From Verrucomicrobiota bacterium (GTDB lineage: Bacteria > Verrucomicrobiota > Verrucomicrobiia > Chthoniobacterales > SZAS-18), in contig JAFEGM010000018.1 in assembly GCA_018240025.1 (NCBI GenBank), positions 12,984 to 76,983 of the forward strand: a stretch of 64,000 nucleotides of DNA, given 5' to 3'. Position 1 is the first letter of the stretch; each line of letters begins with the position of its first letter. This document shows, piece after piece, positions 51,546 through 61,359 of this stretch. Both the position numbers and the translations under genes were made by a program. The notes beneath the pieces were generated by a model. That model was not told the DNA's origin. It did not search any database and saw nothing but the letters and a program-made list of their open reading frames with translations.

Positions 51546-53416
51546 CGCTGGGAGGCAGCGTCTCGGACCAGAATGCGACCCCACTGCGGCGGCAGCGGGA
51601 CGCGCAGTCCTTTCGACTCGGCGCGAAACACTTCGTCGTTGAGCACGTCGCGCCAGGGTCCGGCCGCGAGCTGCGGTAGCTCCGCCGACTCCGTGGCCTT
51701 CGAATTGTTCAGCACGACAACGATCTCCTCCGCCTCGTGCCGACGGCGGAAGGCGAACACCTGCGGCTCGTCGAGTGCGGCCAGCGTCTCGAAGTCGCCC
51801 AGATTGAGTGCGGCATGTTGCCGGCGCAGGGCAATGAGCTTGCGATAGTGCGCCAGCAACGGCCGGTCGACCTGAACCTTGTCCGGCTGCGCGCTCTTCG
51901 AGCCGTCCGGGCGATACACCTCGTCGGCGTAATCCAGATCGTCCCAGACCATCGGCTTGCGCGAACACGGATCGTTGGCGCCCCACATGCCGACTTCGTC
52001 GCCGTAGTAGATCATGGGCGCGCCGACGTAGGTCATTTGGAAGATTGCAAACAGCCTCTGCGCGCGCTGTTCTTCCGGCGTCGGCTTGCGGGTGTCGTAG
52101 CCGCGATTGCTCACCTGCGAGGCGCCGAAGTATGCGCCCCAGTCGCGGAAAGCCACGCCGTCGCGGTTGACGATGTGCGAGCCGATCCGGTTGGTATCGT
52201 GGCTGCTGAACAGGTTCTGCTGCACGTAGGCCACGCCGGGTGCAAAGGCGCGCCGAAGATCTGCGAGCAGCCGGTCGAACTCGGTCGTGCGAATGCGCTT
52301 CTTCTCGGCCACGAAATAGTCCGCGCAGGCAAAGGCGAAGTTGTAGTTCATGACCGCATCGAACTCGTCGCCCTGAAGGTAGGGCTTGAGCTGCTCGATC
52401 GGCTCGATGACTTCGGCCGTCAGATACGCCTCCGGATTGATCCGCTTCACCTCTTTGCGCCAGGCTTTCCAAAACGGATGCGCGATGCAGAAGGCGACGT
52501 CGAGCCGCCAGCCGTCGATGCCGTCGGCGGGGTTGCCGTCGCCATCCGGATCCATCCAGCGCCGAGTCGCGGCGAAGACATAGTTGCGCGGGCCTTCCAC
52601 CAGCCCGTTCGCGTCCTCACGCAGCTCGGGCAGCGTCTTGAAGCCGAACCAGCCCTCGTAGTCGAATTTGGTACCTTTGGCCGGATCGTCCCACGATTTG
52701 ACCGTGAACCAGTCGGCATAGGACGACTGCTGCTGCCGCCGGCGCACGTCCGCGAACGGCCACGAATTGTAGCCGAGATGATTGAAGACGCCGTCGAAGA
52801 TAACACGCATGCCGCGGCGGTGGAGCTCGCGAATGAGCTTGAGCGCGAGTTTGTCCGCCGAGGTCCAGACCCAGGTCTTCGGATCGCCCGGATTCTCCTT
52901 GGCGATCAACGCACGGTCGCCGGCCGGGTCGGGCCCGAAGTTCGGGTCGATGTGGTGGTAGGAGACCGCGTCGTATTTGTGCAGCGACGGCGAATCGAAA
53001 ACCGGGTTGAGGTAGAGCGCGTTGATGCCGAGGTCCTGCAGGTAGTCCAGGCGGTCGAGGATGCCCTGCAGGTCGCCGCCGTAGCGACGGCGTTGCACGA
53101 CGTCGAGAATGTTGGAGGGCCGTGTTTCACCGTCGCGCACGAAGAGCCGCTGCTGGCCCTCCCAGCGCTCCCACGGCTGACGCTCGTACCAGTCCGACGT
53201 CCACGGGCTGATCTGCCACGGGAGGTCGGGCAGATCGGGGAAGGCACCGGCGAGATCCGCCAGCTGCGGATCGTTCTTCGGGTCGCCGTTGCGAAAGCGC
53301 TCGGGGAAAATCTGGTACCAGACCGCGCTCTTGGCCCACTGCGGGACGAAGTCAGGCTCGGCGGCGGACGACACGTGCGAGCTCAGGGCGAGGGCGCAGA
53401 TGAGGAAGCGGCGCAT
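51542..53416 (-). CDS. Secreted GH13 alpha-amylase-family enzyme (cyclomaltodextrinase/neopullulanase-like)
   Basis: This 624-residue protein has a signal peptide (FLICALALSSHVSSAA). The GH13 catalytic core carries WYQIFPERFRNGD near 33-45 and GVFNHLGYNSW (region I). The nucleophile is Asp306 in DGWRLDVAF, the acid/base Glu335 in YLTAEVIEP and the stabilising Asp407 in FSSHDTNR. An insertion ahead of the active site (about 70-115) and a short C-terminal beta domain are present. Sequence style matches neopullulanase/cyclomaltodextrinase or maltogenic amylase enzymes, here exported to the periplasm. The gene is preceded within 18 bp by the TonB-like gene on the same strand. Confidence 0.93.
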   Translation of the reverse strand: MRRFLICALALSSHVSSAAEPDFVPQWAKSAVWYQIFPERFRNGDPKNDPQLADLAGAFPDLPDLPWQISPWTSDWYERQPWERWEGQQRLFVRDGETRPSNILDVVQRRRYGGDLQGILDRLDYLQDLGINALYLNPVFDSPSLHKYDAVSYHHIDPNFGPDPAGDRALIAKENPGDPKTWVWTSADKLALKLIRELHRRGMRVIFDGVFNHLGYNSWPFADVRRRQQQSSYADWFTVKSWDDPAKGTKFDYEGWFGFKTLPELREDANGLVEGPRNYVFAATRRWMDPDGDGNPADGIDGWRLDVAFCIAHPFWKAWRKEVKRINPEAYLTAEVIEPIEQLKPYLQGDEFDAVMNYNFAFACADYFVAEKKRIRTTEFDRLLADLRRAFAPGVAYVQQNLFSSHDTNRIGSHIVNRDGVAFRDWGAYFGASQVSNRGYDTRKPTPEEQRAQRLFAIFQMTYVGAPMIYYGDEVGMWGANDPCSRKPMVWDDLDYADEVYRPDGSKSAQPDKVQVDRPLLAHYRKLIALRRQHAALNLGDFETLAALDEPQVFAFRRRHEAEEIVVVLNNSKATESAELPQLAAGPWRDVLNDEVFRAESKGLRVPLPPQWGRILVRDAASQR

Positions 53417-53434
53417 GCCGGGGGGCGATCGAGT

Positions 53435-54136
53435 CTAGAAGTTGGGACGTGCGCGCCTTCCGGGCGTCAGCCGGTAGGTGATCGGGATCCGTTTGACGAG
53501 CGCGGCCTCGGTCTGGCTGCGCTCCCAGTGGAGCACGGCCCACTGCAGCGTGGAGGTGTCAAGGAGCGCCGAGCCGATACTATTCTCCATGAAAACGTAA
53601 GCAGGCTTCTTTTGTCCTGGGAGCCATTCCACCCGCACTAAGCCTGTGCCCTTGTCGTCCTCCTTGCGGGCCTGACGTGGGTAGGGAGGCTTTGGGGTAT
53701 AAAATAAGGCATTCTCATTCGCGACTTCTCTTGTTTTGCTGCCCTGGTAGGAACTGTTGGCCGCGCTGGGTGCGTGCATTTGAATCCGGAAGACGGCGAC
53801 CTTCTTGGACGCCATCTCGCGCAGTTCCTTCGAACCCTGCAAACTGGCGCTGGTGAACTGCAGCGCCAACTCGTCGAGCGGCTTTTCCCCGCAGCTCGAA
53901 ATGAGGCGTGGCTGTCCCTGGGTGGCCGGACCAGCCTCGATGATGACGCGGAAGACCCGTGGGGGCGCGTTCTCCGCTCGCACCACCCGGCGTCCGGTGT
54001 AGGAACCGGGCAGCACGAGCCAATCGTCGGACCTCGATGCAGCTTTGGGAGCTTTCTCGGCGGCCGCGCCATTCAGCGTGGCGAGAGCGAGTCCACAGAG
54101 AAGAGGAAAGAGCCGGAGGGCAGGCAGGCGAGGCAT
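53435..54136 (-). CDS. Secreted protein with TonB C-terminal-like domain
   Basis: This 233-residue protein has a signal peptide (LRLFPLLCGLALATLNGAAA) and a beta-rich middle. The end (about 150-228) reads TPKPPYPRQARKED and continues through VRVEWLPGQKKPAYVFMEN, SALLDTSTLQWAV and RIPITYRL. This is the pattern of the TonB C-terminal domain. Unlike TonB there is no anchored N-terminal helix or Pro-rich span, so it may be a periplasmic partner or a relative with another role. It lies between malate synthase (61 bp) and the GH13 gene (18 bp) on the same strand. Confidence 0.75.
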   Translation of the reverse strand: MPRLPALRLFPLLCGLALATLNGAAAEKAPKAASRSDDWLVLPGSYTGRRVVRAENAPPRVFRVIIEAGPATQGQPRLISSCGEKPLDELALQFTSASLQGSKELREMASKKVAVFRIQMHAPSAANSSYQGSKTREVANENALFYTPKPPYPRQARKEDDKGTGLVRVEWLPGQKKPAYVFMENSIGSALLDTSTLQWAVLHWERSQTEAALVKRIPITYRLTPGRRARPNF

Positions 54137-54197
54137 CGACGCAGGTCAGCGTAAATCGCCCGCCGCGGCAAGCCTCGCCATGAATCCGCCGAGTCCG

Positions 54198-55766
54198 TCA
54201 GCCCAGCTGTTCGTAGGCCGGCAACGTGAGGAATTCCTCGAACTTCTCCGCCAGCACGAGCTGGTCGAGCAGATCGGCCGCGTCGCCGATCCGGCCCTTG
54301 TCGCGTCCGCCGATCTTCTCGATCTCCTCGTCGCGCACCTGGCTGTAGAACTCGCGGGTGATGGTGCGGCCGTCCTCCAGCTTCGCGCCGCGCTGCACCC
54401 ACTGCCAGAGCTGGGCGCGCGCGATTTCGGCGGTGGCGGCGTCCTCCATCAGATTGAAGATGGCGACGGCGCCGTTGCCGCGGTACCAGGCTTCGATGTA
54501 CTGGATGCCGACGCTGACGTTGTTGCGGAAGCCAGCCTCCGTGATCTTCCCGCCGGGCACGGTCAGGTCGCAGAGTTGTGATGCCTCGACCTGCACCTCA
54601 CTGCGCAGGCGATCCTTCTGGTTCGGCTTCTCGCCGAGGACCTCGTCGAAGCACTTGGTGGCCAGCTGCACGAGATCGGGGTGCGCCACCCAGGTGCCGT
54701 CGAAACCGTCGCCGGCCTCGCGCTTCTTGTCGTTCTCGACCTGCGCCATGGCGCGGGCGTTGACCTCCGCATCCTTGCGGCTCGGGATGAAGGCGCTCAT
54801 GCCGCCCATGGCGTGGGCCCCGCGGCTGTGACAGGTTTTGACCAACAGCTCCGTGTAGGCGCGCATGAACGGCACCGTCATGGTGATCATGGCGCGATCG
54901 GGCAGGGTGATGTCGGTCCGGAACGAGGTCTTCTTGATCGCGCTGAAAATGTAATCCCATCGGCCCGCGTTCAGGCCGGCGGCGTGATCGCGCAGCTCGT
55001 AGAGATACTCGTTCATCTGATAGACCGCCGGCAGCGTCTCGATCAGGCAGGTGGCGCGGACGGAGCCGCGCGGCACGCCGCAGTAGTCCTGCGCGTAGTT
55101 GAAGACATCGTTCCAGAGTCGCGCCTCCAGGTAGTGCTCCATCTTCGGCAGGTAGAAATAGGGGCCGAAGCCGCGGGCGATCAGCTCCTTGGCATTGCGG
55201 AAGAAGTGCAGCCCGAAGTCGAAGAGCGAGCCCGAGAGGACCTCGCCGTCGAGCGTGACGTGCCGCTCGTTGAGATGCCAGCCGCGCGGACGCACCAGCA
55301 GCACCGCCGTCTTCTCGTTGAGCTTGTAGGCCTTGCCCTCGGGCGAGACGAAATCGATCTCGCGACGGATGGCTTTGCTGAGCGTGACCTGCCCGCTGAT
55401 GCAGTTCTCGAAGGTCGGCGAGAGCGAGTCCTCCAGGTCGGCCATGAAGCAGCGCGCGCCGCAGTTGAGCGCGTTGATCATCATCTTCGGCTCGGCCGGG
55501 CCCGTGATCTCGACGCGGCGGTCCTGCAGCGGCGCGGGCGTGGGCGCGACCTTCCAATCGCCCTCGCGGATCTCCTTCGTCTCGGGGAAGAAGTCGAAGG
55601 CGGCGCCGTTGGCCGACGCCTTGGCGCGCTCCTGTCGCGCGGCCAGCAGCTCGAGCCGGCGCGGGTTGAAGCGGCGGTGCAGTTCGATGAGGAAAGTCTG
55701 GGCGGCGGGCGTGAGGACTTCGTCGAGACCAGGGACCTGCTTTTGGATGGAGAGGGTGGAAGACAT
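54198..55766 (-). CDS. aceB: Malate synthase A-type
   Basis: The 522-residue enzyme condenses glyoxylate with acetyl-CoA to give malate in the glyoxylate shunt. Malate synthase A signatures include [51 protein letters not shown]-like wording and WDYIFSAIK. Catalytic Asp and Glu residues lie in these blocks. The end [17 protein letters not shown]-type wording and [15 protein letters not shown] are also typical. Length matches the 520-550 residue A form. Isocitrate lyase is not in the window. It is divergent from the ExeM-like nuclease across 210 bp. Confidence 0.96.
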   Translation of the reverse strand: MSSTLSIQKQVPGLDEVLTPAAQTFLIELHRRFNPRRLELLAARQERAKASANGAAFDFFPETKEIREGDWKVAPTPAPLQDRRVEITGPAEPKMMINALNCGARCFMADLEDSLSPTFENCISGQVTLSKAIRREIDFVSPEGKAYKLNEKTAVLLVRPRGWHLNERHVTLDGEVLSGSLFDFGLHFFRNAKELIARGFGPYFYLPKMEHYLEARLWNDVFNYAQDYCGVPRGSVRATCLIETLPAVYQMNEYLYELRDHAAGLNAGRWDYIFSAIKKTSFRTDITLPDRAMITMTVPFMRAYTELLVKTCHSRGAHAMGGMSAFIPSRKDAEVNARAMAQVENDKKREAGDGFDGTWVAHPDLVQLATKCFDEVLGEKPNQKDRLRSEVQVEASQLCDLTVPGGKITEAGFRNNVSVGIQYIEAWYRGNGAVAIFNLMEDAATAEIARAQLWQWVQRGAKLEDGRTITREFYSQVRDEEIEKIGGRDKGRIGDAADLLDQLVLAEKFEEFLTLPAYEQLG

Positions 55767-55976
55767 GGCGTGAATGGGTTGGGCGCCGCGAGTCGCGGCG
55801 CCGGGTTTTCCCTCCCTGCCTCAGTGGCGCGAGCGTCGCAAGCTTATTTCACCATGTGAATTTCGAATTCCGCGGGGTGGAAGCCAGGGCGCATTCTGTG
55901 CCCCGCGGGCGGCACACCCGGCTTAGACGCTCGAGCATTGCCTTTTTACACCTCTGCATTACGGCTCCGCTCGCCA

Positions 55977-58900
55977 ATGATCGGAATGAGAACGCTTCTT
56001 TGCGCCGCCCTCTGCGGGGTGGCTGGGCTGCCAGGGCAGGTCGTGTACCAAGGCGGCACCTACTTCCAGAGCTTCGACACCCTGCCCAACGCAGGGACCT
56101 TCAGCGTGGTCGGCCCCACGGTGGAACTCAGCGCGCCGCCGATCAGTGCCAGCGGCCTGACGGGCTGGAGCATTGGCGCGGCGCCGGGCACGACGCTGCG
56201 ATTCGCGGTCGACAATGGCAACTCCACCACGGGCGCCGCCTACTCCTACGGCGCCAGCGGCGACTCCGACCGATCCCTCGGCTCGCTGGCCAGCGGGACC
56301 TCGATTCCGCGTTTCGGCGCGGCTTTCGTCAACACCACGACCGAGACGATTCAGGAGGTCCGCATTTCCTACACCGGGCAGCAGTGGCGCAATGGTCTGA
56401 CCGGCGTGGCCAACGTGCTGCGGTTCTCGTATTCGGTCGGGGCCGCTTCCATCGGCGACGCCGACACTCTCTTCACGGCTGCGGCGCAGCTGGACCTGGC
56501 TTCGCCGGTGGTCGGTACCGCCGGTGCCAGCGTGCTCGACGGCCGCCTGCCGGCGAATCAGCGGCTCGTCGTCGGGCAGCTGAGCGGCGTGAACTGGCAG
56601 CCGGGCCAGACGCTGGTGATCCGGTGGGTGGACGTCAACGACGCCGGGGTCGACGACGCGCTGGCCATCGATCAATTCACGCTCGCCACCGACGCGAAGC
56701 CCGGTCCCCTGGATGTGGCCTTCGTGAGCCCGGCGAATGGGGCCACCCTGGTCGCGCCGAACCGCGCCATCGGCATCACGTTCAATCAGCCGGTCTCCTT
56801 GCAGGGGGCGTGGTTCACGATCAATGGCTCGAGCAGCGGACCGCACACGGCGACCGTCACCGGCGGGCCCTTCAGTTTCGCGCTGCAGGCGGCTCCCCAG
56901 TTCGATTTCTCCGAGACGGTCACCGTGACCGTGCTGGCGGGCCAGGTGGTCAGTCTCGACACCGGCGAGAGTCTCGCGAGCGACTACACGTTCAGCTTCA
57001 GCACCAGCGCCTCGCCTGTCACGGTCACGCCCATTCACACGGTGCAGGGCAGCGGCAGCAGCAGTCCGCTGCAGGGACAGACCGTGCGCCTCCGCGGAGT
57101 GGTCACCGGCGCGTTTCAGAACACGGCCAGCGGACTGCGCGGCTTCTTCGTGCAGGCGCCCGACGAGGAGGCCGACGCGAACGACGCCACCTCGGAAGGC
57201 ATCTTCGTGAACGACAACGGCACCGCGCCGACGGTGACGGTGGGCCAGCTGGTGGAATGCGTGGGCATCGTGAGCGAGACCAGCGGACTGACTCAGCTTT
57301 CGCCCGTGCAATCGACCCAGTTGGGCGGGTTTGCGCCGCTGCCGCCCGCGGTGTCGCTGACCCTGCCATTGGCGAGCGTCGGCGCGCTGGAGCGCTACGA
57401 AAGCATGCGCGTGGTGCTGCCGCAGACGCTGACCGTGACGAACAACTTCACCCTCGGTTCGGCAGGCGATTTCCAGCTCTCGAACGGCCGCCTCGCGCAG
57501 CCCACCAATGTGGTCGCACCCGGCGCGGCGGCCAATGCGCTGCAGGCGGCCAACAACCTCAACCTGCTCACCGTGAACGACGGTTCGACGGTCTCTTTCC
57601 CAGCGCCCACGCCGTTCGTCTTCGGACCCGGACAGACCCTGCGCGCCGGCACCACGGTCACGGGCCTCACCGGCATTCTGTCGGCCAGCGGCACGAGCAG
57701 CTACCGCCTCGAGCCGACGGTGCCGCCCGTTTTCGTCGACGCGAATCCGCGCACCGGTCCTCCAGCGGTCGGCGGCAACCTGAAGGTCGTGGGCGCGAAC
57801 GTGCTCAACTATTTCAATGGCAACGGACTCGGCGGCGGCTTCCCGACCGCCCGGGGTGCCAACACCGCGGAGGAGTTCGCGCGCCAGCGGGCCAAGATCA
57901 TCGCGAACCTGACCTCGCTCGATGCCGACATCTACGGTCTGACCGAGATCGAGAACGATGGCTACGGGCCGACCAGCGCGCTGCAGGATCTCGTCGACAG
58001 CCTGAACGCAGCCAATCGACGGGCGACCTACACGGCCGTGGTGCCAGCCTTCGCGTTGGGGACCGATGCCATCAAGGTCGCGCTGATTTACCGCACGCAG
58101 ACCGTCGAACCGGTCGGAACGCCGGCCACGTCGAACGATGTCTCCTTCGGCGTGGCCCGCCCGCCGCTCGCGCAGACGTTTCGCGAGTTGGCCAGCGGGC
58201 AGAAGCTGACCGTCTGCATCAACCACTTCCGGGCTAAGGCGGGCGCGGCAGGCGGCGACCCGCTCAATCAGGACCAGGGCGACGGCCAGGGCACGAACAA
58301 CCGTCTACGGGTGCAGGAGGCGCAGGCGCTCACCGCCTGGCTGGCGACCGATCCCACCGGGAGCGGCGATCCGGATTTCCTCATCATCGGCGACCTCAAC
58401 AGCTACGCGCTGGAGGATCCGATCACCGCGCTGAAGGCCGCCGGTTACGTCGACCTCACGCGCACGTTCGAAGGGCCCGGCGGCTATTCGTATGTCTTCT
58501 CCGGTCAATGGGGCCACCTCGATCATGCGCTGGCCACGCCGAGCCTTGCCTCGCAGGTGACCGGCGCGCAGGCCTGGCACAGCAACTCCGACGAGCCGAT
58601 CTACTTCGACTACAATCTCGAGAACAAGTCGCCCGCGCAGGCCGCGGTGAATGTCGGCACGCCGTATCGCACCTCGGACCACGATCCCATCGTGGTCGGT
58701 CTTTCGCTGACCGCGCCGCAAGCGCCGGTCATCACCCAGCAGCCGCAAGGGCAGACGGGCAGCACGGGCGGCGCGGTCACCTTCAGCGTCGTGGCCAGCG
58801 GCACGCCGACGCTCGGCTACCAATGGTACAAGGGCGACAGCGCGCTGGTCGGTGCGACCCAGCCGACGCTGACGTTGACCCAGCTGGGACTGTCGGCCGC

Positions 58901-59360
58901 GGGAGACTACCGCGTGGTCGTGAACAGCTTCGCCGGCAGCGCGACGAGCGAGATCGCGCGACTCGAGGTGGCGCAGACTTACGCCTATTGGGCCGACAGC
59001 GGCGTCTTCGGTCCGCGCGCCGACCGCACGGCGGCGGGCGATCCCGATCGCGACGGCCTCGCCAATCTGCTGGAGTTCGTGCAGAACACGCCGCCCGGCC
59101 AGGCACTTCCTCCCGGGGGCTTAAGCATCCGCGCGGTGGGCGTGGGAGTGGTGGTGGAATATCGGCGTCGTCGCCTGCTGGCGGGCGTCGCCGCGGAGCT
59201 GGAGTTCTCCGCCGACCTGCAGCAGTGGGCTCCGATCGGCGAGGGGAGCTTGAGCACCCCGCTCGACGCGGAAACCGCGCTCTATCGCCTCGACTGGAGC
59301 GGAGCGCCCGGATTTTTCCGGCTGCGCGCGACCATCCCGGCGGGGCGTCCGGCGCAGTAA
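55977..59360 (+). CDS. ExeM/NucH-type secreted endonuclease with Ig-like and C-terminal modules
   Basis: The ATG at 55977 gives 1127 residues with a signal peptide (LLCAALCGVAGLPG). The first 250 residues are beta-rich, and a bacterial Ig/big-like domain follows (about 255-345). An OB-type segment (about 350-520) and an endonuclease/exonuclease/phosphatase-fold domain (about 590-900) come next. The last carries VVGANVLNYFNGNG, GLTEIENDG, CINHFRAKAG, IIGDLNSY and RTSDHDPIVVGL, matching ExeM/NucH nucleases. An Ig-like module (WYKGDSALVGATQP), a calcium-type DPDRDGLANLLEF motif and an end reading PGFFRLRA follow. It probably degrades extracellular DNA for nutrients. An alternative start is at 55986. 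Confidence 0.88.
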   Translation: MIGMRTLLCAALCGVAGLPGQVVYQGGTYFQSFDTLPNAGTFSVVGPTVELSAPPISASGLTGWSIGAAPGTTLRFAVDNGNSTTGAAYSYGASGDSDRSLGSLASGTSIPRFGAAFVNTTTETIQEVRISYTGQQWRNGLTGVANVLRFSYSVGAASIGDADTLFTAAAQLDLASPVVGTAGASVLDGRLPANQRLVVGQLSGVNWQPGQTLVIRWVDVNDAGVDDALAIDQFTLATDAKPGPLDVAFVSPANGATLVAPNRAIGITFNQPVSLQGAWFTINGSSSGPHTATVTGGPFSFALQAAPQFDFSETVTVTVLAGQVVSLDTGESLASDYTFSFSTSASPVTVTPIHTVQGSGSSSPLQGQTVRLRGVVTGAFQNTASGLRGFFVQAPDEEADANDATSEGIFVNDNGTAPTVTVGQLVECVGIVSETSGLTQLSPVQSTQLGGFAPLPPAVSLTLPLASVGALERYESMRVVLPQTLTVTNNFTLGSAGDFQLSNGRLAQPTNVVAPGAAANALQAANNLNLLTVNDGSTVSFPAPTPFVFGPGQTLRAGTTVTGLTGILSASGTSSYRLEPTVPPVFVDANPRTGPPAVGGNLKVVGANVLNYFNGNGLGGGFPTARGANTAEEFARQRAKIIANLTSLDADIYGLTEIENDGYGPTSALQDLVDSLNAANRRATYTAVVPAFALGTDAIKVALIYRTQTVEPVGTPATSNDVSFGVARPPLAQTFRELASGQKLTVCINHFRAKAGAAGGDPLNQDQGDGQGTNNRLRVQEAQALTAWLATDPTGSGDPDFLIIGDLNSYALEDPITALKAAGYVDLTRTFEGPGGYSYVFSGQWGHLDHALATPSLASQVTGAQAWHSNSDEPIYFDYNLENKSPAQAAVNVGTPYRTSDHDPIVVGLSLTAPQAPVITQQPQGQTGSTGGAVTFSVVASGTPTLGYQWYKGDSALVGATQPTLTLTQLGLSAAGDYRVVVNSFAGSATSEIARLEVAQTYAYWADSGVFGPRADRTAAGDPDRDGLANLLEFVQNTPPGQALPPGGLSIRAVGVGVVVEYRRRRLLAGVAAELEFSADLQQWAPIGEGSLSTPLDAETALYRLDWSGAPGFFRLRATIPAGRPAQ

Positions 59361-59364
59361 GGAA

Positions 59365-59398
59365 AAAGCGCCGGCGAGCATGCAGCTGCCGGCGCTTT
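59365..59398. terminator. Bidirectional intrinsic terminator between nuclease and rho
   Basis: A perfect 11-bp stem AAAGCGCCGGC (59365-59375) and GCCGGCGCTTT (59388-59398) with a 12-nt loop sits between the convergent stops at 59360 and 59418. The T run on one strand and A run on the other make it usable from both sides, ending the nuclease transcript and the rho transcript. Confidence 0.85.
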
Positions 59399-59417
59399 CG
59401 AGAACGAGCGAAGGCGC

Positions 59418-61316
59418 TCAGCCCGGGATGCTCATCAGCATCTGCGCATTCGTCGGATACTTCCGCATGAAGGTCAGCAGGCGCTCGATGGCGTCGATCG
59501 GCTTCCCGCCCGCGAGGCCGCGGCGGATGGTGTTGATCTTGTCGAGCTCCCACTCCTGCAGCAGCAGCTCTTCGCGCCGCGTGCCGGACTGGTAGATGTC
59601 CACGGCCGGGAAGATGCGCTGATCGCTGATCTGCCGGTCGAGCACGAGCTCCATGTTGCCGGTGCCCTTGAACTCCTGGAAGATGACGTCGTCCATGCGG
59701 CTGCCCGTCTGGATGAGCGCGGTCGCCATGATGGTCAGCGAGCCGGCCTCCTCGGTGTTGCGGGCCGCGGCGAAGATTTTACGCGGAATCTCCATCGCCC
59801 GCGTGTCGAGGCCGCCCGAACCGGTCCGGCCGTGGCCCAGGGCGTTGTTGAAGGCGCGGGCCGTGCGGGTGATCGAGTCGAGCAGGATGAAGACATCCTT
59901 GCCGATCTCCACCAGGCGCTTGGCGCGCTCCATGGCGATCTGGGCGATCTTGGTGTGCGTCTTCAGGTCGCTGTCGTTCGAGCTGGCCATCAGTTCGGCC
60001 GTCTTGATCGTGCGCTTGAATTCCGTCACCTCCTCCGGGCGTTCGTCGATGAGCAGCACGATGAGGTGCACCTCCGGGTGGTTCTGCTCGATGGCCTCGG
60101 CGATGTGGCGCAGATAGGTCGTCTTGCCCGTGCGAGGCGGGGCGACGAGCAGACCGCGCTGGCCTTTGCCGATCGGCGCCATGAGGTCCATGACGCGCGT
60201 GGTGAAGCGCTCCGAGGTCGTCTCGAGCTTGAAGCGCTTGCGCGGGTTGATAACCGTCAGGTCCTCGAAGAGCGGCACGTTGCGCTGCTCCTCGGGGTCG
60301 CGCCCGTGGATGGAGACGAGCTTGTACATCTGCGGCCCGCGCTGGCTGCGGCGGGTCTCGCCCCTGATCCACATGCCGTCGCGCAGGTTGTACTTCCGGC
60401 AGACTTCCGGCGTGACGAAGGTGTCGAGCGGATGCTGCGCGAACTGGCGCTTGGCCTCGCGCAGGAAGCCGAAGCCCTTGCCGCTGAGTTCGAGAATGCC
60501 CTCGGCGTATTCGATCGGCTCGTTCGGGTCGCGTTCCACGACCTGCGCGGACTCGCCCCGCTCGCGGTCACGATTGCGGTCACGGTCCCGGTCGCGATCG
60601 CGCCGGTCCTCGCGCGGACCGCCCGGCGGCTGGGGCGCGCCGTTCTGGTCGCCGCCGCCGCGCTGACCGCCGTCCTGCTGGCGATCCCGCTTGTCGCGGA
60701 AACGGAAGCGGTCGAAGCGGCGCTGATAGCCCTGACCGCCCTGTCCGCCCTGGCCCTGACCTCCTTGGCCGTGGCCGGGCGCACCATGAGGCTGGGACGC
60801 CTCGGACGAGGGCACCGTGCGCACCTCACCGGAGCCCGGACGCCATTCCTCGGGCTGCAGCGCCGGAGCGGAAGTGGTGGCCCGCGCGGGCGCGGGCGGC
60901 GCAACCGGAGCGGGAGCAGGGGCCGCGGCGACCGGCGTCGGAGCCGGCGCGGGCGCGGGCGTCGGGGCCGGAGCAGGCTCCGCGGCGACGGGCTGGGAGA
61001 CCGGAGCAGGCGCGGACTCGGCATCGGTCTTCTTGCTCGTCCGACGCGAACGCCTGGTGGGAGCGGACGGCGCCGCTGCGGGCGCGGGTGCGGCTTCGTG
61101 GGTCGGTGCCGGCACAGGAGCCGCGGCGGGAGCGGGAGCCGGCGCGGGCGCAGTCTCGGCGGCAGGCGCAGCGGCGGACTTGCGACGCCGGGCGGCGGGC
61201 TTCGGGGCGGTCTCGACCGCGGCATCGGCGGTCGGCGCGGCCGCAGCCTTTTTGGCGCGGGGGCGTTTGGGCTTCTCGCTGGTGGCGAGCGCAGTGGATT
61301 CGGTGGGTTCAGTCAT
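59418..61316 (-). CDS. rho: Transcription termination factor Rho with long disordered N-terminal extension
   Basis: The ATG at 61316 gives 632 residues. Residues about 1-255 are low-complexity: Lys/Ala first, then PAPAPAP repeats (50-150), Gly/Gln-rich (180-225) and RDRDRDR (235-255). The conserved Rho core follows, with the cold-shock RNA-binding domain including GFGFLREAKR, the P-loop VAPPRTGKTT at 391-400, and LIDERPEEVTE and DSITRTARAFNN for the hexamer channel. Rho stops untranslated transcripts using ATP. The extension, about twice the usual N-terminal length, is likely an RNA-binding or phase-separating tail. It follows yebC within 43 bp. Confidence 0.97.
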   Translation of the reverse strand: MTEPTESTALATSEKPKRPRAKKAAAAPTADAAVETAPKPAARRRKSAAAPAAETAPAPAPAPAAAPVPAPTHEAAPAPAAAPSAPTRRSRRTSKKTDAESAPAPVSQPVAAEPAPAPTPAPAPAPTPVAAAPAPAPVAPPAPARATTSAPALQPEEWRPGSGEVRTVPSSEASQPHGAPGHGQGGQGQGGQGGQGYQRRFDRFRFRDKRDRQQDGGQRGGGDQNGAPQPPGGPREDRRDRDRDRDRNRDRERGESAQVVERDPNEPIEYAEGILELSGKGFGFLREAKRQFAQHPLDTFVTPEVCRKYNLRDGMWIRGETRRSQRGPQMYKLVSIHGRDPEEQRNVPLFEDLTVINPRKRFKLETTSERFTTRVMDLMAPIGKGQRGLLVAPPRTGKTTYLRHIAEAIEQNHPEVHLIVLLIDERPEEVTEFKRTIKTAELMASSNDSDLKTHTKIAQIAMERAKRLVEIGKDVFILLDSITRTARAFNNALGHGRTGSGGLDTRAMEIPRKIFAAARNTEEAGSLTIMATALIQTGSRMDDVIFQEFKGTGNMELVLDRQISDQRIFPAVDIYQSGTRREELLLQEWELDKINTIRRGLAGGKPIDAIERLLTFMRKYPTNAQMLMSIPG

Positions 61317-61359
61317 GGAAAGAAAAGGGTGGGTGAATCGCCCGGAGACGGGCGCCGAT

